From positions 1-64,000 of the forward strand of contig CAMLMH010000010.1 of NCBI GenBank assembly GCA_946481315.1: a DNA stretch of 64,000 nucleotides, in the 5' to 3' direction. This document shows, one piece after another, positions 16,486-25,654 of the stretch (position 1 is the first letter of the stretch; each line of letters begins with the position of its first letter). Origin of the DNA: an uncultured Bacteriovorax sp. Its GTDB lineage: Bacteria > Bdellovibrionota > Bacteriovoracia > Bacteriovoracales > Bacteriovoracaceae. The notes beneath the pieces were generated by a model. It was given only the letters and a program-made list of their open reading frames with translations. It was not told where the DNA came from and searched no databases. The position numbers and the translations under genes are program-made.

Positions 16486-17301
16486 TTAATTACAGCTATT
16501 CGCTTGAGGAAACTCTATTCTGATTCTCGAACCAACGTTGAATCCCCACTGTTGGAAATGTTTATCGATTTCTTCCAGGTGGACATTATTGAGTTTGTCT
16601 AAGCTTTTTAAAGTTAAATATTTTGAAAAATGTTTCTGAAGATCCTCGAGTGGCACATCTCTATACACAAAAAGAAACGCAAGAATGATGTTTTGAGCAG
16701 TACCTGGAGTCATTTGTTTTCTCAATTTATCGATTTCTTCGTCAGATAATGTTTTACCTAGAGCTTTGAATAAGTTGATATGAAAATATGAGAACGTATT
16801 CACGTTTGATTCTATTACCTTAGCTTCCTTAACAAAGTGAGTAATAACTTGTAGTCTTTGCTTATTCGGAGGATTATTTTCTAAACTCTTAACATATTCG
16901 ATTAGCGCCGGCCTTGCATTTATCGAAGTCCCATCTTCTTCAAGCCGAGATATTTTTTTAACTTCTTCCTGGTTGAAAAAATTGTAAAGTTCATCTAACT
17001 CTTTCGATGACCATTCATTAATCAACCTCGTTTTTAGACGAGCTATAATAATTTCAGGTTTTAATTCAGACATCGTTAACTTATATAGCTTTTCAACTTG
17101 CTCATTAGTTAACTTTTTATTTTGCTTGATCCCTACCTTAATTTGATCAGCGAAATTTTCCTTTATTTGCATATCCTGTTTTTGAATTCCAGAGAGATCC
17201 AAAATGGCCTCTACTTTTCTCTCTTTCTGCAAATCAGCTTCTGCTTGTAATTCGACAGCATAAAGAAATAGAGACAAACAAATAACAATTTTCTTAAGCA
17301 T
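16486..17301 (-). CDS. Secreted protein, DUF2059-like
   Basis: GGAGGATTC precedes the ATG. The signal peptide is MLKKIVICLSLFLYAVELQA. The mature part is all-helical; WSSKELDELYNFFNQEEVKKI resembles the DUF2059 block (ELxxLxxFYxSxxGxK) seen in periplasmic proteins of unknown function, and a related motif recurs at LSDEEIDKLRKQMTPGTAQ. Function unknown. Located in the AT-rich block next to tRNA-Cys. Confidence 0.6.
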   Translation of the reverse strand: MLKKIVICLSLFLYAVELQAEADLQKERKVEAILDLSGIQKQDMQIKENFADQIKVGIKQNKKLTNEQVEKLYKLTMSELKPEIIIARLKTRLINEWSSKELDELYNFFNQEEVKKISRLEEDGTSINARPALIEYVKSLENNPPNKQRLQVITHFVKEAKVIESNVNTFSYFHINLFKALGKTLSDEEIDKLRKQMTPGTAQNIILAFLFVYRDVPLEDLQKHFSKYLTLKSLDKLNNVHLEEIDKHFQQWGFNVGSRIRIEFPQANSCN

Positions 17302-17488
17302 GAATCCTCCGATAAATTCCTATCGGACTAATGTATGTCAAATGATTAAACTTATTTTTTTTATTTGGTAAAGCCTATTAGTTTTAAAGACTTGTCAATA
17401 AAACGTCTCAATAGAACAAGGAAAAATGTCTAAAAACAGCAACAAAAAGAAGGCAATTGGGAGGAGTTTGAGAATTACTATCTCCGGA

Positions 17489-18247
17489 CTAGTCTTTTTT
17501 TAATTTTTCAAAAGATTCAATCAAAAGGTTACTGTCATTAAAAATAAACGCAGGAAGGATAAGAGATCTATTCTTATTTGTTAGATTGATAAATGCTAGG
17601 CCAAGTTTTTTTGAAATGGTTACTGAGGTATGTTCGTCTATTTTAAAAATTTGCTTTTTAAACTGAAGAAAGCTCTCGCGACTTGTTTGAATTGTAATCT
17701 TTTCATTAGAAATATCTAGTACAAACATAAAATGAACTAGATAGAATAAAAGGAACACTAGCAATGCGGGCTCTAATTCCAACAAATCAAACCCAAGAGC
17801 AACGGCCATGAAAAATGTCATTAATACCAACAAATGCCTCAAGTTGACTCGAAAGATTTCCATTCGATTTCGTTTTCTTGAGACTAAGGGGGAATTGAAA
17901 TGATCTTTAATCTTCAAAAAGAATTGATCACCATTTTCGATCGCCCACAAAGGAACTTCTATTTTCCGTCCATTGGTAGATAGACTAACGGTTTTAATGA
18001 TTAAGAATTCCTTTTCTTCGAGGACATCAATGCTCTCCCAGGTAATCTTTAGATCTCCAATAACTAGCATTGTTTCGGTTATTTCATACTTCGTTAAAAA
18101 ATAACTCAAACACGCACAAGCGCTCATCAAAGAATAATAGAAAACAAAAGACGACATACTGTCAGTACAAAAGTAGATAATTGGGGCCATGGCCACGATA
18201 ATTATTATGGTAATTATTTTTTTTAGCCTATACGTTACACAATACAT
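17489..18247 (-). CDS. Membrane protein of unknown function, two similar halves
   Basis: Two halves share one plan: a pair of hydrophobic segments followed by a soluble beta-rich region. The first pair is IITIIIIVAMAPIIYFCTDSMSSFVFYYSLMSACACLSYF; the soluble part that follows includes ITETMLVIGDLKITWESIDVLE. The second pair is LLVLMTFFMAVALGFDLLELEPALLVFLLFYLVHF; the soluble part that follows includes ISNEKITIQTSRESFLQFKKQIFKID. It could be a tandem PH-like membrane domain protein; I am not certain. AAGGA precedes the ATG. Confidence 0.6.
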   Translation of the reverse strand: MYCVTYRLKKIITIIIIVAMAPIIYFCTDSMSSFVFYYSLMSACACLSYFLTKYEITETMLVIGDLKITWESIDVLEEKEFLIIKTVSLSTNGRKIEVPLWAIENGDQFFLKIKDHFNSPLVSRKRNRMEIFRVNLRHLLVLMTFFMAVALGFDLLELEPALLVFLLFYLVHFMFVLDISNEKITIQTSRESFLQFKKQIFKIDEHTSVTISKKLGLAFINLTNKNRSLILPAFIFNDSNLLIESFEKLKKD

Positions 18248-18308
18248 TTAAGTCCTTAACTAACTCCAAGAAGAAAAGAAACATATTTTTTTCCATCTCT
18301 CATCAACG

Positions 18309-18456
18309 TTATTTTAAATTCTCTGTATTAAGATCTTGCTTCACATTTGACTTTCTAACTTCATTCTCTAGATCTGCTGTAAATTTTTCCATATACATTA
18401 TAGAAAAAAGCAATACAAATAGAAATATTACTAGAGACCCAAGTGATAAAAGTCAT
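18309..18456 (-). CDS. Possible small membrane protein, frame uncertain
   Basis: ATG 18456 overlaps the stop of the preceding small gene (ATGA), implying coupling, but its frame ends after 31 codons. The +1 frame encodes a hydrophobic segment (LLSLGSLVIFLFVLLFSIMYM) and a charged tail ending at TAA 18309; deleting one T of the TTTT near the start joins the two. Either a frameshifted small protein or chance. Confidence 0.25.
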
Positions 18457-18656
18457 GATTTTTTCACCTTCTTTAATAATCGATATTGATCTACAGACAA
18501 ACTATTAACATAATCACTTTTTTTAAATAGTTTAATTTCTGCTTTAGAATTTTTTTTAATTAAAAAGTAATATAAAAAAATAGACCTCAGAAAGAAAAAT
18601 ATAAGTGCCATTAAAGAAATCGTGAGTAACACGCTAATGTAATAACTAAAGTGCAT
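18453..18656 (-). CDS. Small single-pass membrane protein
   Basis: A 67-aa protein with a strong GGAGG five bases before the ATG, one or two hydrophobic segments (YYISVLLTISLMALIFFFLRSIFLYYF) and a basic C-terminal tail. No family recognised. The ribosome-binding site is the main reason to accept it. Confidence 0.6.
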   Translation of the reverse strand: MHFSYYISVLLTISLMALIFFFLRSIFLYYFLIKKNSKAEIKLFKKSDYVNSLSVDQYRLLKKVKKS

Positions 18657-18965
18657 CTCATCCTCCTATGGCCGAACTTTAAACTGTAGTGTTCACAAAA
18701 AAACTTCCTCTTCATTAATGTATTCCGAGAAGTCTTCAAGTTTCTTAAAACTATCTAATGCATTTCGGAATAATTACAACCACGCTAAATGAATTTAATT
18801 CCCAGACAAAATTAAAACACTGAGTGATGAAACGAAGTGAGCAATTCAATTATAGATTGTTCAGATTCTAGAAACGACGAACGAAAACGAGGGAGCATAC
18901 ACCGAGTATGTGACCGAGTTTGAGATGAGGAAGTGACGACGAAGATGAATAATATAGGATTGAAT
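18657..18965. other. Gap without a supported gene, next to the tRNA-Cys 3' end
   Basis: No ORF with a convincing start is present. Near 18890-18925 a short inverted repeat (CATAC/GTATG) and an ACCGAG direct repeat occur, of unknown meaning. The gap forms the junction between the AT-rich block and the tRNA gene. I saw no direct repeat of the tRNA 3' end. Confidence 0.5.
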
Positions 18966-19043
18966 TGGAGGTGACGGGCGGATTTGAACCGCCGGCTTTA
19001 CGGTTTTGCAAACCGTTCCATTGGACCACTCTGGCACGTCACC
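18966..19043 (-). tRNA. tRNA-Cys (GCA), CCA encoded
   Basis: On the minus strand the acceptor GGTGACG pairs with CGTCACC. The anticodon arm is ACGGT-TTGCAAA-ACCGT with anticodon GCA. The T arm is GGCGG-TTCAAAT-CCGCC. The discriminator is T, as in other tRNA-Cys, and the 3' CCA is encoded. It lies downstream of the HU/IHF-like gene on the same strand. Its 3' end faces the AT-rich block. Confidence 0.95.
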
Positions 19044-19059
19044 AATGAAATTAAGGTAA

Positions 19060-19082
19060 GAGGGATTCTGCTCGAATCCCTC
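19060..19082 (-). terminator. Hairpin between HU-like gene and tRNA-Cys
   Basis: GAGGGATTC and GAATCCCTC form a perfect 9-bp stem with a 5-base loop, 26 bp past the HU-like stop. The U-tract on the minus strand is weak, so it may be a partial terminator or an RNA processing signal ahead of the tRNA. Confidence 0.5.
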
Positions 19083-19108
19083 GATTATGTCAATGCAAAT
19101 TCAGGCGA

Positions 19109-19414
19109 TTATGCTTCGCGGATGACGTATTTGTCTTTGCCTTCGTCCACCATTTCTTTTAGTTCTTTACCAACTTTAAAGAATGGAACTTTTTTCGGCG
19201 GAACTTTAACGATTTTGCCCGTCTTAGGATTGCGTCCTTCGTAGGCCTTGTAGTTTCTGTTCGCGAATGATCCAAAACCTCTGATTTCGATTCTCTCGTC
19301 TTCGTAGAGGGCCTTAATCATACTGTCGAAAGTAATATTGATGATTGTTTCAGCTTGCTTGTGGGTTAGATTGGCCTGTTTTTCAAGAGCTGCAATCAAA
19401 TCTGCTTTCGTCAT
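19109..19414 (-). CDS. HU/IHF-family DNA-binding protein
   Basis: A 101-aa histone-like DNA-bending protein that acts as a dimer. The beta-arm and signature are clear: RIEIRGFGSF followed by GRNPKTGKIVKVPPKKVPFFKVGKELK. The ERIEIRGFGSF form is typical of IHF-beta, but single HU-like proteins outside Proteobacteria share it, so I leave the subunit open. An additional 10-residue C-terminal tail is present. AAGGAG precedes the ATG. Upstream at 19467-19485 a perfect 7-bp inverted repeat (GACTAAA/TTTAGTC) may be regulatory. Confidence 0.9.
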   Translation of the reverse strand: MTKADLIAALEKQANLTHKQAETIINITFDSMIKALYEDERIEIRGFGSFANRNYKAYEGRNPKTGKIVKVPPKKVPFFKVGKELKEMVDEGKDKYVIREA

Positions 19415-19732
19415 GGACGTTCTCCTTAGAGTTATATCAAGTCTTGTGTGATCTCTATCGGTTAGAGACTAAAAATACTTTAGTCAGCCACCGATTTTGG
19501 GCATCTTTAGAAACAGGCTATACTACCCTGCTCGGGTTAACACCTTAATATTACAGTAATTTTTGGGGCGGAACAAATAGTTTCAGGGACTTTTTGGGCT
19601 AGCGTTAAAATACTCATAAGAGTTTTGTTTTGAGTGGGCGCACCTTAAGAGGGGAAATTCTTGCCTAAAGTTTTGGGTGAGAGAGTCGATCAAGTTAAGA
19701 GGAATTAAGCGCGCGTATTAAAGAGAACTTAA
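19415..19732. promoter_or_regulatory. Divergent intergenic region, no gene
   Basis: 318 bp between the HU-like gene and a lipoprotein gene. It holds the inverted repeat at 19467-19485 and G-rich stretches (TTTTTGGGGCGG, TTTTTGGGC). It presumably carries both promoters, but I cannot assign boxes confidently. Confidence 0.4.
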
Positions 19733-21427
19733 ATGAAAAGAGCTTTTTGGAAATCACTTCAAAAAAATGTTCTGCCAACAGTTATTGTTGGTGTTGCTCT
19801 CCTTGTCTCTGGCTGTATGCAGGGCCAGAGTTCGTCAGGAAAAAAAACCAAAATTAAAGACTTCTCGATTGTGACGGAATTCACTGGATGTCCGGAATCG
19901 TTTTTGATGATGGATGTTCCCTCGCCTAATGAATGTGCTGAAGCCTGCTCGGAAGGAACTCATGCCGCAACGATTGAGGAGCTGGCGGAATTAAAGAAAG
20001 AACTGATCGCTGAAAAAAATGAAGGTCTGCTGGATCTGGTGAACGGATCACGCAACGTTTGTTTGAGTGATGTGCAGGTTGAAAAGCGTCCGACAAAACA
20101 AATTGAAATTAAAAATGATTTTTGTTCGTGTCTGGGTGGGAAAAGTGACATCATCAATGACTGCGAACAGACTTGTGCCGGAAAGCCGAGCACTAATGAG
20201 CCTCTGTTATATGTGAACACGATTATCGGTCCGGAAATTTATCTCAATGACAAAATAAAGAATTTGTATAACTGGTGTTCGGTGCAATTAGCGAGTGATG
20301 ATACAGCTCCTCAGTGTGCGCTTAGTGCAACTGATGGTGCAAGCACCGTGAGCATTCCGATTAATATTACACCGGGATCGAATTCATTTACCGCTAATAT
20401 CAATGCGCTGGCCTTTGACCGCACTTATGTGGTGAAAATTGTCGAGGCGAAAGCGGGATCAGAAGCCGAATCAAAAGAATTCCAGATTCGCCGTAAGAAG
20501 CAGTCAACGACAGATGACTCAACCGGAATTTTGAAGGTTGCCAATATCAGTCAGTATTCGTGTCTGCAGTATGGTGGACGCGTGGACAGTGCGGGAATTA
20601 TCCGTCGATATGCTGAAACATTTATCCGCAACTATTATTATTTCCCGGCCAATGAAACACCTGCACCGATGGCGCCGGTCATTTCGCCGAATGAGTCTTT
20701 GTTTGTCTGTCATGATGAACAGTTGCACCCAGGAAACGACAATATTGAGTATCCTCGTTTCGAACATATTCCAATGGCCTTCACTCTCTGGAGTAAGTCC
20801 GACAGCCGCTTTGCAACGTCAGGCTCTAAAATGGCGATTACAACGATCATTGAAAATCGTCTGGCCAATGAGTATCCGGGAAGTGGTATTACCGGAGCAA
20901 GTTTATTTACCTCACTTTCAATTGCCAATCGTCCGGGGAATTCAACTCAGCCGGTGTTAGGCGTTTTCATGATTCCTTTTACGGATTCCGTGACTAAAAA
21001 GTCTTATTGTCCGAGTGCTTCTCAGCTGCAGAATCCAACCAATCCATTGTTTGCGATCCTGGCCGATTATGTAGTGGATACAGAAGGATTGTTCCTGGCA
21101 GAAAAAGAAGCGGAAGTTGTTCTCGACAGCGGATCTTATAAAACACTTTACGGAACCATTCTGGTTCCGGAATCAGTGGTTAAAAATTACGGCTTCTACA
21201 TTGAAAATGGTCTGCGTATTAAGGCCAATGAAGCTGTCATGAGTACCAAAACCATCCATTTCTACTGGCCGGTTAATCCGACAGCAGATCCTCTTTTATC
21301 CGGCGGACGCAAGCTCTTTACAGTGCGATCGAAAAGCACACTGGCGGGTCAATCTCCGGTCTCGTTACCGACAGAGGGTGAAACAACTGATAAACGTATT
21401 GGTTGTATTCCTAAATCAGCAAATTAA
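19733..21427 (+). CDS. Cys-rich lipoprotein of unknown function
   Basis: The signal peptide ends in LVSGC, so this is a lipoprotein of about 535 mature residues. The N-terminal third is rich in Cys (FTGCPESFLMMDVPSPNECAEACSEG; FCSCLGG; CEQTCAG). Two beta-rich regions follow, one with an Ig-like feel (INITPGSNSFTANINALAFDRTYVVKIVEA). No known domain recognised; probably surface-exposed. The stop overlaps that of the convergent membrane protein gene by 4 bp, leaving no room for a terminator. Confidence 0.75.
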   Translation: MKRAFWKSLQKNVLPTVIVGVALLVSGCMQGQSSSGKKTKIKDFSIVTEFTGCPESFLMMDVPSPNECAEACSEGTHAATIEELAELKKELIAEKNEGLLDLVNGSRNVCLSDVQVEKRPTKQIEIKNDFCSCLGGKSDIINDCEQTCAGKPSTNEPLLYVNTIIGPEIYLNDKIKNLYNWCSVQLASDDTAPQCALSATDGASTVSIPINITPGSNSFTANINALAFDRTYVVKIVEAKAGSEAESKEFQIRRKKQSTTDDSTGILKVANISQYSCLQYGGRVDSAGIIRRYAETFIRNYYYFPANETPAPMAPVISPNESLFVCHDEQLHPGNDNIEYPRFEHIPMAFTLWSKSDSRFATSGSKMAITTIIENRLANEYPGSGITGASLFTSLSIANRPGNSTQPVLGVFMIPFTDSVTKKSYCPSASQLQNPTNPLFAILADYVVDTEGLFLAEKEAEVVLDSGSYKTLYGTILVPESVVKNYGFYIENGLRIKANEAVMSTKTIHFYWPVNPTADPLLSGGRKLFTVRSKSTLAGQSPVSLPTEGETTDKRIGCIPKSAN

Positions 21428-22206
21428 AGAAAAGTTTCGTTGAAGACCTTCATGGCAGGAGTCAGCTCCTTGCCGTAAAAATAGCCTATAATGGCGAAGC
21501 GAACGCCGGTTAAGATCAGGACTCTTAAGAAATAAAGGCCGATGGAGCCCAGGACAGAGCGCCCCTCTTTTCGCATCATCCTTTCCAGTAAAAAGCCCAG
21601 AAGAAAGGTAGAGATCATGACACCGCCAAACCAGATGAGTTTGTCTTTGTCTTCAGCGATTTTAACCGCGGAAGGAATCGCCTCTTTATCTTTGATCAGC
21701 TTGATGGAAAATAGTGTGAGCTTGGGAAATTTATCCAGGTAAGGCCCAAACTGTGACTCTTTGGTGTTTTCTTTTAAAAGTTTCAGCAATTCTTCTTCGC
21801 TGAGTTTTTGTAGTGTCGCTAGTGGAATGCGGATGTTTTCTGAAAGTGATTGTCCGGGAAGAGTCTTCTTTTTTTCTTCGGCCAGCTTCTTTTTTAAGTA
21901 CGCCTCACTTGCCTTATGAAGGGTATCATCTGGACGCATTTCATTGATTTCTGAATCAGAGACTTCGGTGGTTGTTGCATCAGTATTGTGTATTTTGGAA
22001 GTGTCATCGATGACTTTTTCCTGGTCTGTCTGATAACGCTTGAGCATGTTTTCCAGTTCTTTATTGTCGTGAATTTCCTGGGCCTGCTCGACCTGTGCTG
22101 CCGGTTGTGTATCAGACTGCGCAAAAGCCGGGCCTTCAAAATGAAGGCCCGTTAGTAGACAAATAGATAAGATAAAAAGTGAATTAAACCGTAACTTTCT
22201 TTGCAT
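21424..22206 (-). CDS. Membrane protein downstream of secF
   Basis: About 260 aa. It has an N-terminal signal (LFILSICLLTGLHFEGPAFA), a charged helical region of about 150 residues rich in Glu/Lys/Thr, then two or three hydrophobic segments near the C-terminus (LIWFGGVMISTFLLGFLLE; IGLYFLRVLILTGVRFAIIGYFYG). ATG 22206 overlaps the secF end by 23 bp, so it is probably translationally coupled. Position suggests an envelope or Sec-associated protein; not recognised. Confidence 0.65.
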   Translation of the reverse strand: MQRKLRFNSLFILSICLLTGLHFEGPAFAQSDTQPAAQVEQAQEIHDNKELENMLKRYQTDQEKVIDDTSKIHNTDATTTEVSDSEINEMRPDDTLHKASEAYLKKKLAEEKKKTLPGQSLSENIRIPLATLQKLSEEELLKLLKENTKESQFGPYLDKFPKLTLFSIKLIKDKEAIPSAVKIAEDKDKLIWFGGVMISTFLLGFLLERMMRKEGRSVLGSIGLYFLRVLILTGVRFAIIGYFYGKELTPAMKVFNETFL

Positions 22207-23119
22207 TATTTTTTGAACCAAATCGTTTTGACAACGTATCAGTTAAAACGACAAATCCGGCTGCCACGTAGACAGTGGAATATGTTCCCAGGAAAATCCC
22301 TACAGAGAGAACGAAGAAGAAATCTTTAATCGCTCCACCGCCGAAGAAATACATCGCTAGACACACGATTAAAGTGGCAAGGGCCGTAACGATTGTTCTT
22401 GAAAGTGTGTCGTTTACTGCGTCGTTGATGTTTTCCATCAGGGACTTCGTTGGATTTTTTGTTTCGTATTCGCGGATACGGTCGTAAATAACAACGGTAT
22501 CGTTAACTGAGTAACCAATCAGAGCAAGTAGTGCACCAACGATTTGCAGAGAAAATTCCATTCCGGTAAAAGCAATGATACCTCCGATGATCAGAAGGTC
22601 GTGAATAATGGAAACCATTGTTCCCGGGGCATATCTGAAGTCAAATCGAACCGAAACATAAATCATAATACTTAGGATTGCCCAAAACATGGCCTTAATG
22701 GCCGATGTTCGAAGTTCGGCTCCGGCCTTAGGACCTACGATATCGACTTTTTCAATTTCAGCTGCATTTCCGGCAAAAGCACTCTGTAGTGTTTTTCCGA
22801 TTTGTTCAGTGACTGCGTTTAACTGAGACTCTTCGGCCTGAACTTTTACCAATACAGAATTTTGATTTGCTTCACCAATTGTCTGAACGGTTACGCCTTT
22901 GAAGCCGGCCGTTGTGAGAATATTTCTCAGGTCATCAAGCTCAACGGATTGAGCAAATTTTAACTGGACTTCCGCTCCACCGCGGAAATCGACACCGTAA
23001 TTCATTTTATTAAAGATCGCCCATAAAGAAACCAGACAGACGATCAAAGAAGCCAGCGTAATAAATTTCATTTTTCCCATGAAATCGATACGTGTTCCAC
23101 TTTTAATTAATTCGAACAT
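22184..23119 (-). CDS. secF: Protein translocase subunit SecF
   Basis: Partner of SecD in the SecDF complex, which uses proton motive force to pull exported proteins through SecYEG. Six membrane segments with the expected periplasmic domain between the first two; family blocks include GVDFRGGAEVQLKF, VGPKAGAELRTSAIKAM, GYSVNDTVVIYDRIRE and NDTLSRTIVTALATL. 311 aa is the normal length. GGAGAG precedes the ATG. 24 bp after secD. Confidence 0.95.
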   Translation of the reverse strand: MFELIKSGTRIDFMGKMKFITLASLIVCLVSLWAIFNKMNYGVDFRGGAEVQLKFAQSVELDDLRNILTTAGFKGVTVQTIGEANQNSVLVKVQAEESQLNAVTEQIGKTLQSAFAGNAAEIEKVDIVGPKAGAELRTSAIKAMFWAILSIMIYVSVRFDFRYAPGTMVSIIHDLLIIGGIIAFTGMEFSLQIVGALLALIGYSVNDTVVIYDRIREYETKNPTKSLMENINDAVNDTLSRTIVTALATLIVCLAMYFFGGGAIKDFFFVLSVGIFLGTYSTVYVAAGFVVLTDTLSKRFGSKNNAKKVTV

Positions 23120-23143
23120 ATATTTACTCTCCAGAAGTATTCA

Positions 23144-24853
23144 TTAAATGCTGAGCGATTTTCCGCCGTTTTTATCCATATAAAGTTCAAAGAGAATCTT
23201 TGATACCGCGTAGGCCGTATATAAAGTCACTGCCAGACCGATTAAAAGTGTGACGGCGAAACCGCGGATTGGACCTGTACCGAAGTTAAGAAGACAAAAT
23301 CCTGCCGCAGCTGATGTAATGTTGGCATCTAACAGTGTCCAGAAAGCAGAATCAAATCCCAATTGAACCGCGCGAATATTACTGATTCCGTTTCGCACTT
23401 CATCCCGGATTTTTTCCATAATAATGATGTTTCCGTCGACCGCCATACCAACAGTCAGAGCAATACCAGCAATCCCCGGAAGAGTTAGTGTGGCGTCCAT
23501 TGAAATGAGCACGGCCATAGTGAAGAGTACGTTTAAAATAAGTGTCACTACGGCAATCACGCCGGAGAAACGGTAGTAAAACATAGCAAACAAGAAGACC
23601 AGTACACAGCCGATAATGGAAGCATAACGGGCCTTGGCGATAGCATCCTGACCAAGGTTAGGACCAACCGTTCTTTGCTCTAAGAAGTCCAGCTGGACTG
23701 GTAAGGCACCGGCACGAAGAACCAGGGCCAGATCGCGGGCTTCAGACATTGTCTTATTAAAGTCACCCTGACCTAACGTGATCTGGGCGCGTCCACCACC
23801 GATTTTTCCCTGAATAACAGGCGCCGAATAAACATTACCATCTAAAACAACCGCCATTCTCTTTCCGATATTGTTTCCGGTTGTCTCCTCAAAGCGTTTC
23901 GCTCCCTGAGTTTTAAAATCCATAGAAACATACGGCATATTGTTTTGCGGATCAATCTGCACGATCGCGTCTGAGAGATCATCACCAGTAATTCTTGGAG
24001 TTGCTTCGATCAGGTAAGGAATGGTTGGAGCTGTTTCATTCACATTTGCTGAATTTGGTTTTTCAAAGGCAATCTCATGGTTTTCCGGCAGTTCAGCACG
24101 CACGTGATTGTTTAATTTTTGCAGGTAATCTGAAAAGCGTTCACCTTTTTTGTACTCAATACCTGCGGCCTTCGCTTTATCAATCCAGCTCATCAACTGA
24201 GTCGGAGGGATCGTATCGTTTACAATTTTAAATTCCAGTTTAGCTGTTTTTCCGATCAGCTCTTTTGCTCTTTCAATATCCCGAACACCCGGAAGCTGAA
24301 CGACGATGCGGTCATTACCCTGAGCGGTAATTTCCGGCTCGGTTACACCGAATTCATCAATACGGTTTCTAATAACTTCGATTGATTTACCAACAGATTG
24401 TTCTTCAATTTGAGATTTAATCGGAGCAGACAGAGCAATCTGAAATTTCTCTCCCTGCTCCATTGTGATTCGAATTGTATTGCTGCCGAAGTATTCTTTA
24501 ATGCGTTTTTTTGCAGCTTCAGCATCACTAACCTTTGAAAGGGAAAATGATTGTTTTGGATCCAACGGATCAGATGTATCCAGGGCACCGATGGTCATCG
24601 GAATTTCCTGATCCTTAAGCAAAGATTCAATTTTGCGCACGTGAGTCTGAACCTCATCGCGGTAAACTTTCTTGAAATCAATCCCCATAATCATATACAG
24701 ACCGCCCTGAAGGTCGAGGCCTAGATTGATTTTGGATTTCATTGGAAACGATGATTTTTCATCCAGATTGAGCGCCGTCGGTATAATCGTAGCGATCGAA
24801 AGGACAACTAGAATTACAAGTACACTGAAGCGTACCCACCAGCTGGTCTTCAT
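23144..24853 (-). CDS. secD: Protein translocase subunit SecD
   Basis: Six-pass inner-membrane protein with a large periplasmic P1 domain; works with SecF and YajC. Visible blocks are GLDLQGGLYMIMGID near the start, NRIDEFGVTEPEITAQGNDRIVVQLPGV, DLALVLRAGALPVQLDFLEQRTVGPNLGQDAI, and AVDGNIIIMEKIRDE in TM4. 569 aa fits short-loop SecD. AAGGGAG precedes the ATG. A long inverted repeat separates it from tatA. Confidence 0.95.
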   Translation of the reverse strand: MKTSWWVRFSVLVILVVLSIATIIPTALNLDEKSSFPMKSKINLGLDLQGGLYMIMGIDFKKVYRDEVQTHVRKIESLLKDQEIPMTIGALDTSDPLDPKQSFSLSKVSDAEAAKKRIKEYFGSNTIRITMEQGEKFQIALSAPIKSQIEEQSVGKSIEVIRNRIDEFGVTEPEITAQGNDRIVVQLPGVRDIERAKELIGKTAKLEFKIVNDTIPPTQLMSWIDKAKAAGIEYKKGERFSDYLQKLNNHVRAELPENHEIAFEKPNSANVNETAPTIPYLIEATPRITGDDLSDAIVQIDPQNNMPYVSMDFKTQGAKRFEETTGNNIGKRMAVVLDGNVYSAPVIQGKIGGGRAQITLGQGDFNKTMSEARDLALVLRAGALPVQLDFLEQRTVGPNLGQDAIAKARYASIIGCVLVFLFAMFYYRFSGVIAVVTLILNVLFTMAVLISMDATLTLPGIAGIALTVGMAVDGNIIIMEKIRDEVRNGISNIRAVQLGFDSAFWTLLDANITSAAAGFCLLNFGTGPIRGFAVTLLIGLAVTLYTAYAVSKILFELYMDKNGGKSLSI

Positions 24854-24884
24854 TAAAAACTCCCTTTTTTAAGAACTATATATA

Positions 24885-24927
24885 CAAAAAAACTATACTC
24901 TTTAGCTTGATCTAAAAAGTATAGTTT
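24885..24927 (-). terminator. Hairpin between tatA and secD
   Basis: AAACTATACT and AGTATAGTTT form a perfect 10-bp stem with an 18-base loop; on the minus strand it runs into TTTTTTT. It should at least partly end the queA-tgt-yajC-tatA transcript before secD. Confidence 0.7.
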
Positions 24928-24961
24928 AACTAGATTAAGAATTGCAACAATTTAAGACTGT

Positions 24962-25225
24962 TCAGGAGATTTTCGACTTCTCGTCTGCCTGAGTCTCTGC
25001 CGGTGAATCAACTTTCTGGGCCACAACTTCAATGTCTTTTTTCACTTCCGTTGCGGGTGGAGCTGGTGGTTTATTGATCTCATTCATCATCTCGTCACGG
25101 GCCTTTTGAAATTCTCGAACGGCCTGTCCCAGACCTTTAGCAAGTTCCGGAATTTTTTTTGGTCCTAAGAATAAAAGCGCGATTACGAATATAAGTAGTA
25201 ATTCTCCGCCGCCTAATCCAAACAT
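24962..25225 (-). CDS. tatA: Twin-arginine translocation protein TatA
   Basis: Pore-forming component that transports folded proteins. 87 aa: one N-terminal membrane helix (GGELLLIFVIALLFLGP), the hinge LFLGPKKIPELAKGLGQAVREF with its amphipathic helix, and a charged Pro-rich tail. GGAG before the ATG. TatB and TatC are not in the window. Confidence 0.92.
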   Translation of the reverse strand: MFGLGGGELLLIFVIALLFLGPKKIPELAKGLGQAVREFQKARDEMMNEINKPPAPPATEVKKDIEVVAQKVDSPAETQADEKSKIS

Positions 25226-25262
25226 ATCTATCTCCTAAGGGTCTCTAGTCTCTTTGCTGTGC

Positions 25263-25634
25263 TTATTTCTTTGTTTCTTTTTCTTCCAGCACAGATTTCG
25301 CAAGACCTGCAATTTGGCTCTTTAAAATTTTAAAGCGCACACCATTATGAACTTCCAGGTCTACAACTTTATCACTGATTCCGTAAATTGTGCCAATGAT
25401 CCCGGATTTTGTGTAAATTTCATCCCCTTTAGCTAAGGATTTTAGTAGAGCTTGCTCTTCATCGAATTTTTTCTTTTGAGGACGAATCATCAGGAAATAG
25501 AAAATAACAAAAACCACAACCAGTGGGAGAAATTGCATCAATGGATTTTGGGCCTGAGTTCCTGCTGCTGCATCTTGAGCAGAGGCTGCCGATGAAAGTA
25601 CTAAGAATACAAGAAATGAAACTGTTTTAGTCAT
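25263..25634 (-). CDS. yajC: Preprotein translocase accessory protein YajC
   Basis: Small SecDF-associated membrane protein. The start at 25634 has AAGGA upstream and gives an extra N-terminal hydrophobic stretch before the family core: FLPLVVVFVIFYFLMIRPQKKK, then ALLKSLAKGDEIYTKSGIIGTIYGI. It lies between tgt and tatA, a commonly conserved neighbourhood. Confidence 0.92.
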   Translation of the reverse strand: MTKTVSFLVFLVLSSAASAQDAAAGTQAQNPLMQFLPLVVVFVIFYFLMIRPQKKKFDEEQALLKSLAKGDEIYTKSGIIGTIYGISDKVVDLEVHNGVRFKILKSQIAGLAKSVLEEKETKK

Positions 25635-25654
25635 GAGGGCTTTCCTTAAAGATA

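Noticed and set aside
18966..19043. Attachment-site duplication of the tRNA-Cys 3' end
   Set aside because: I found no second copy of the tRNA 3' sequence between 14530 and 18965.
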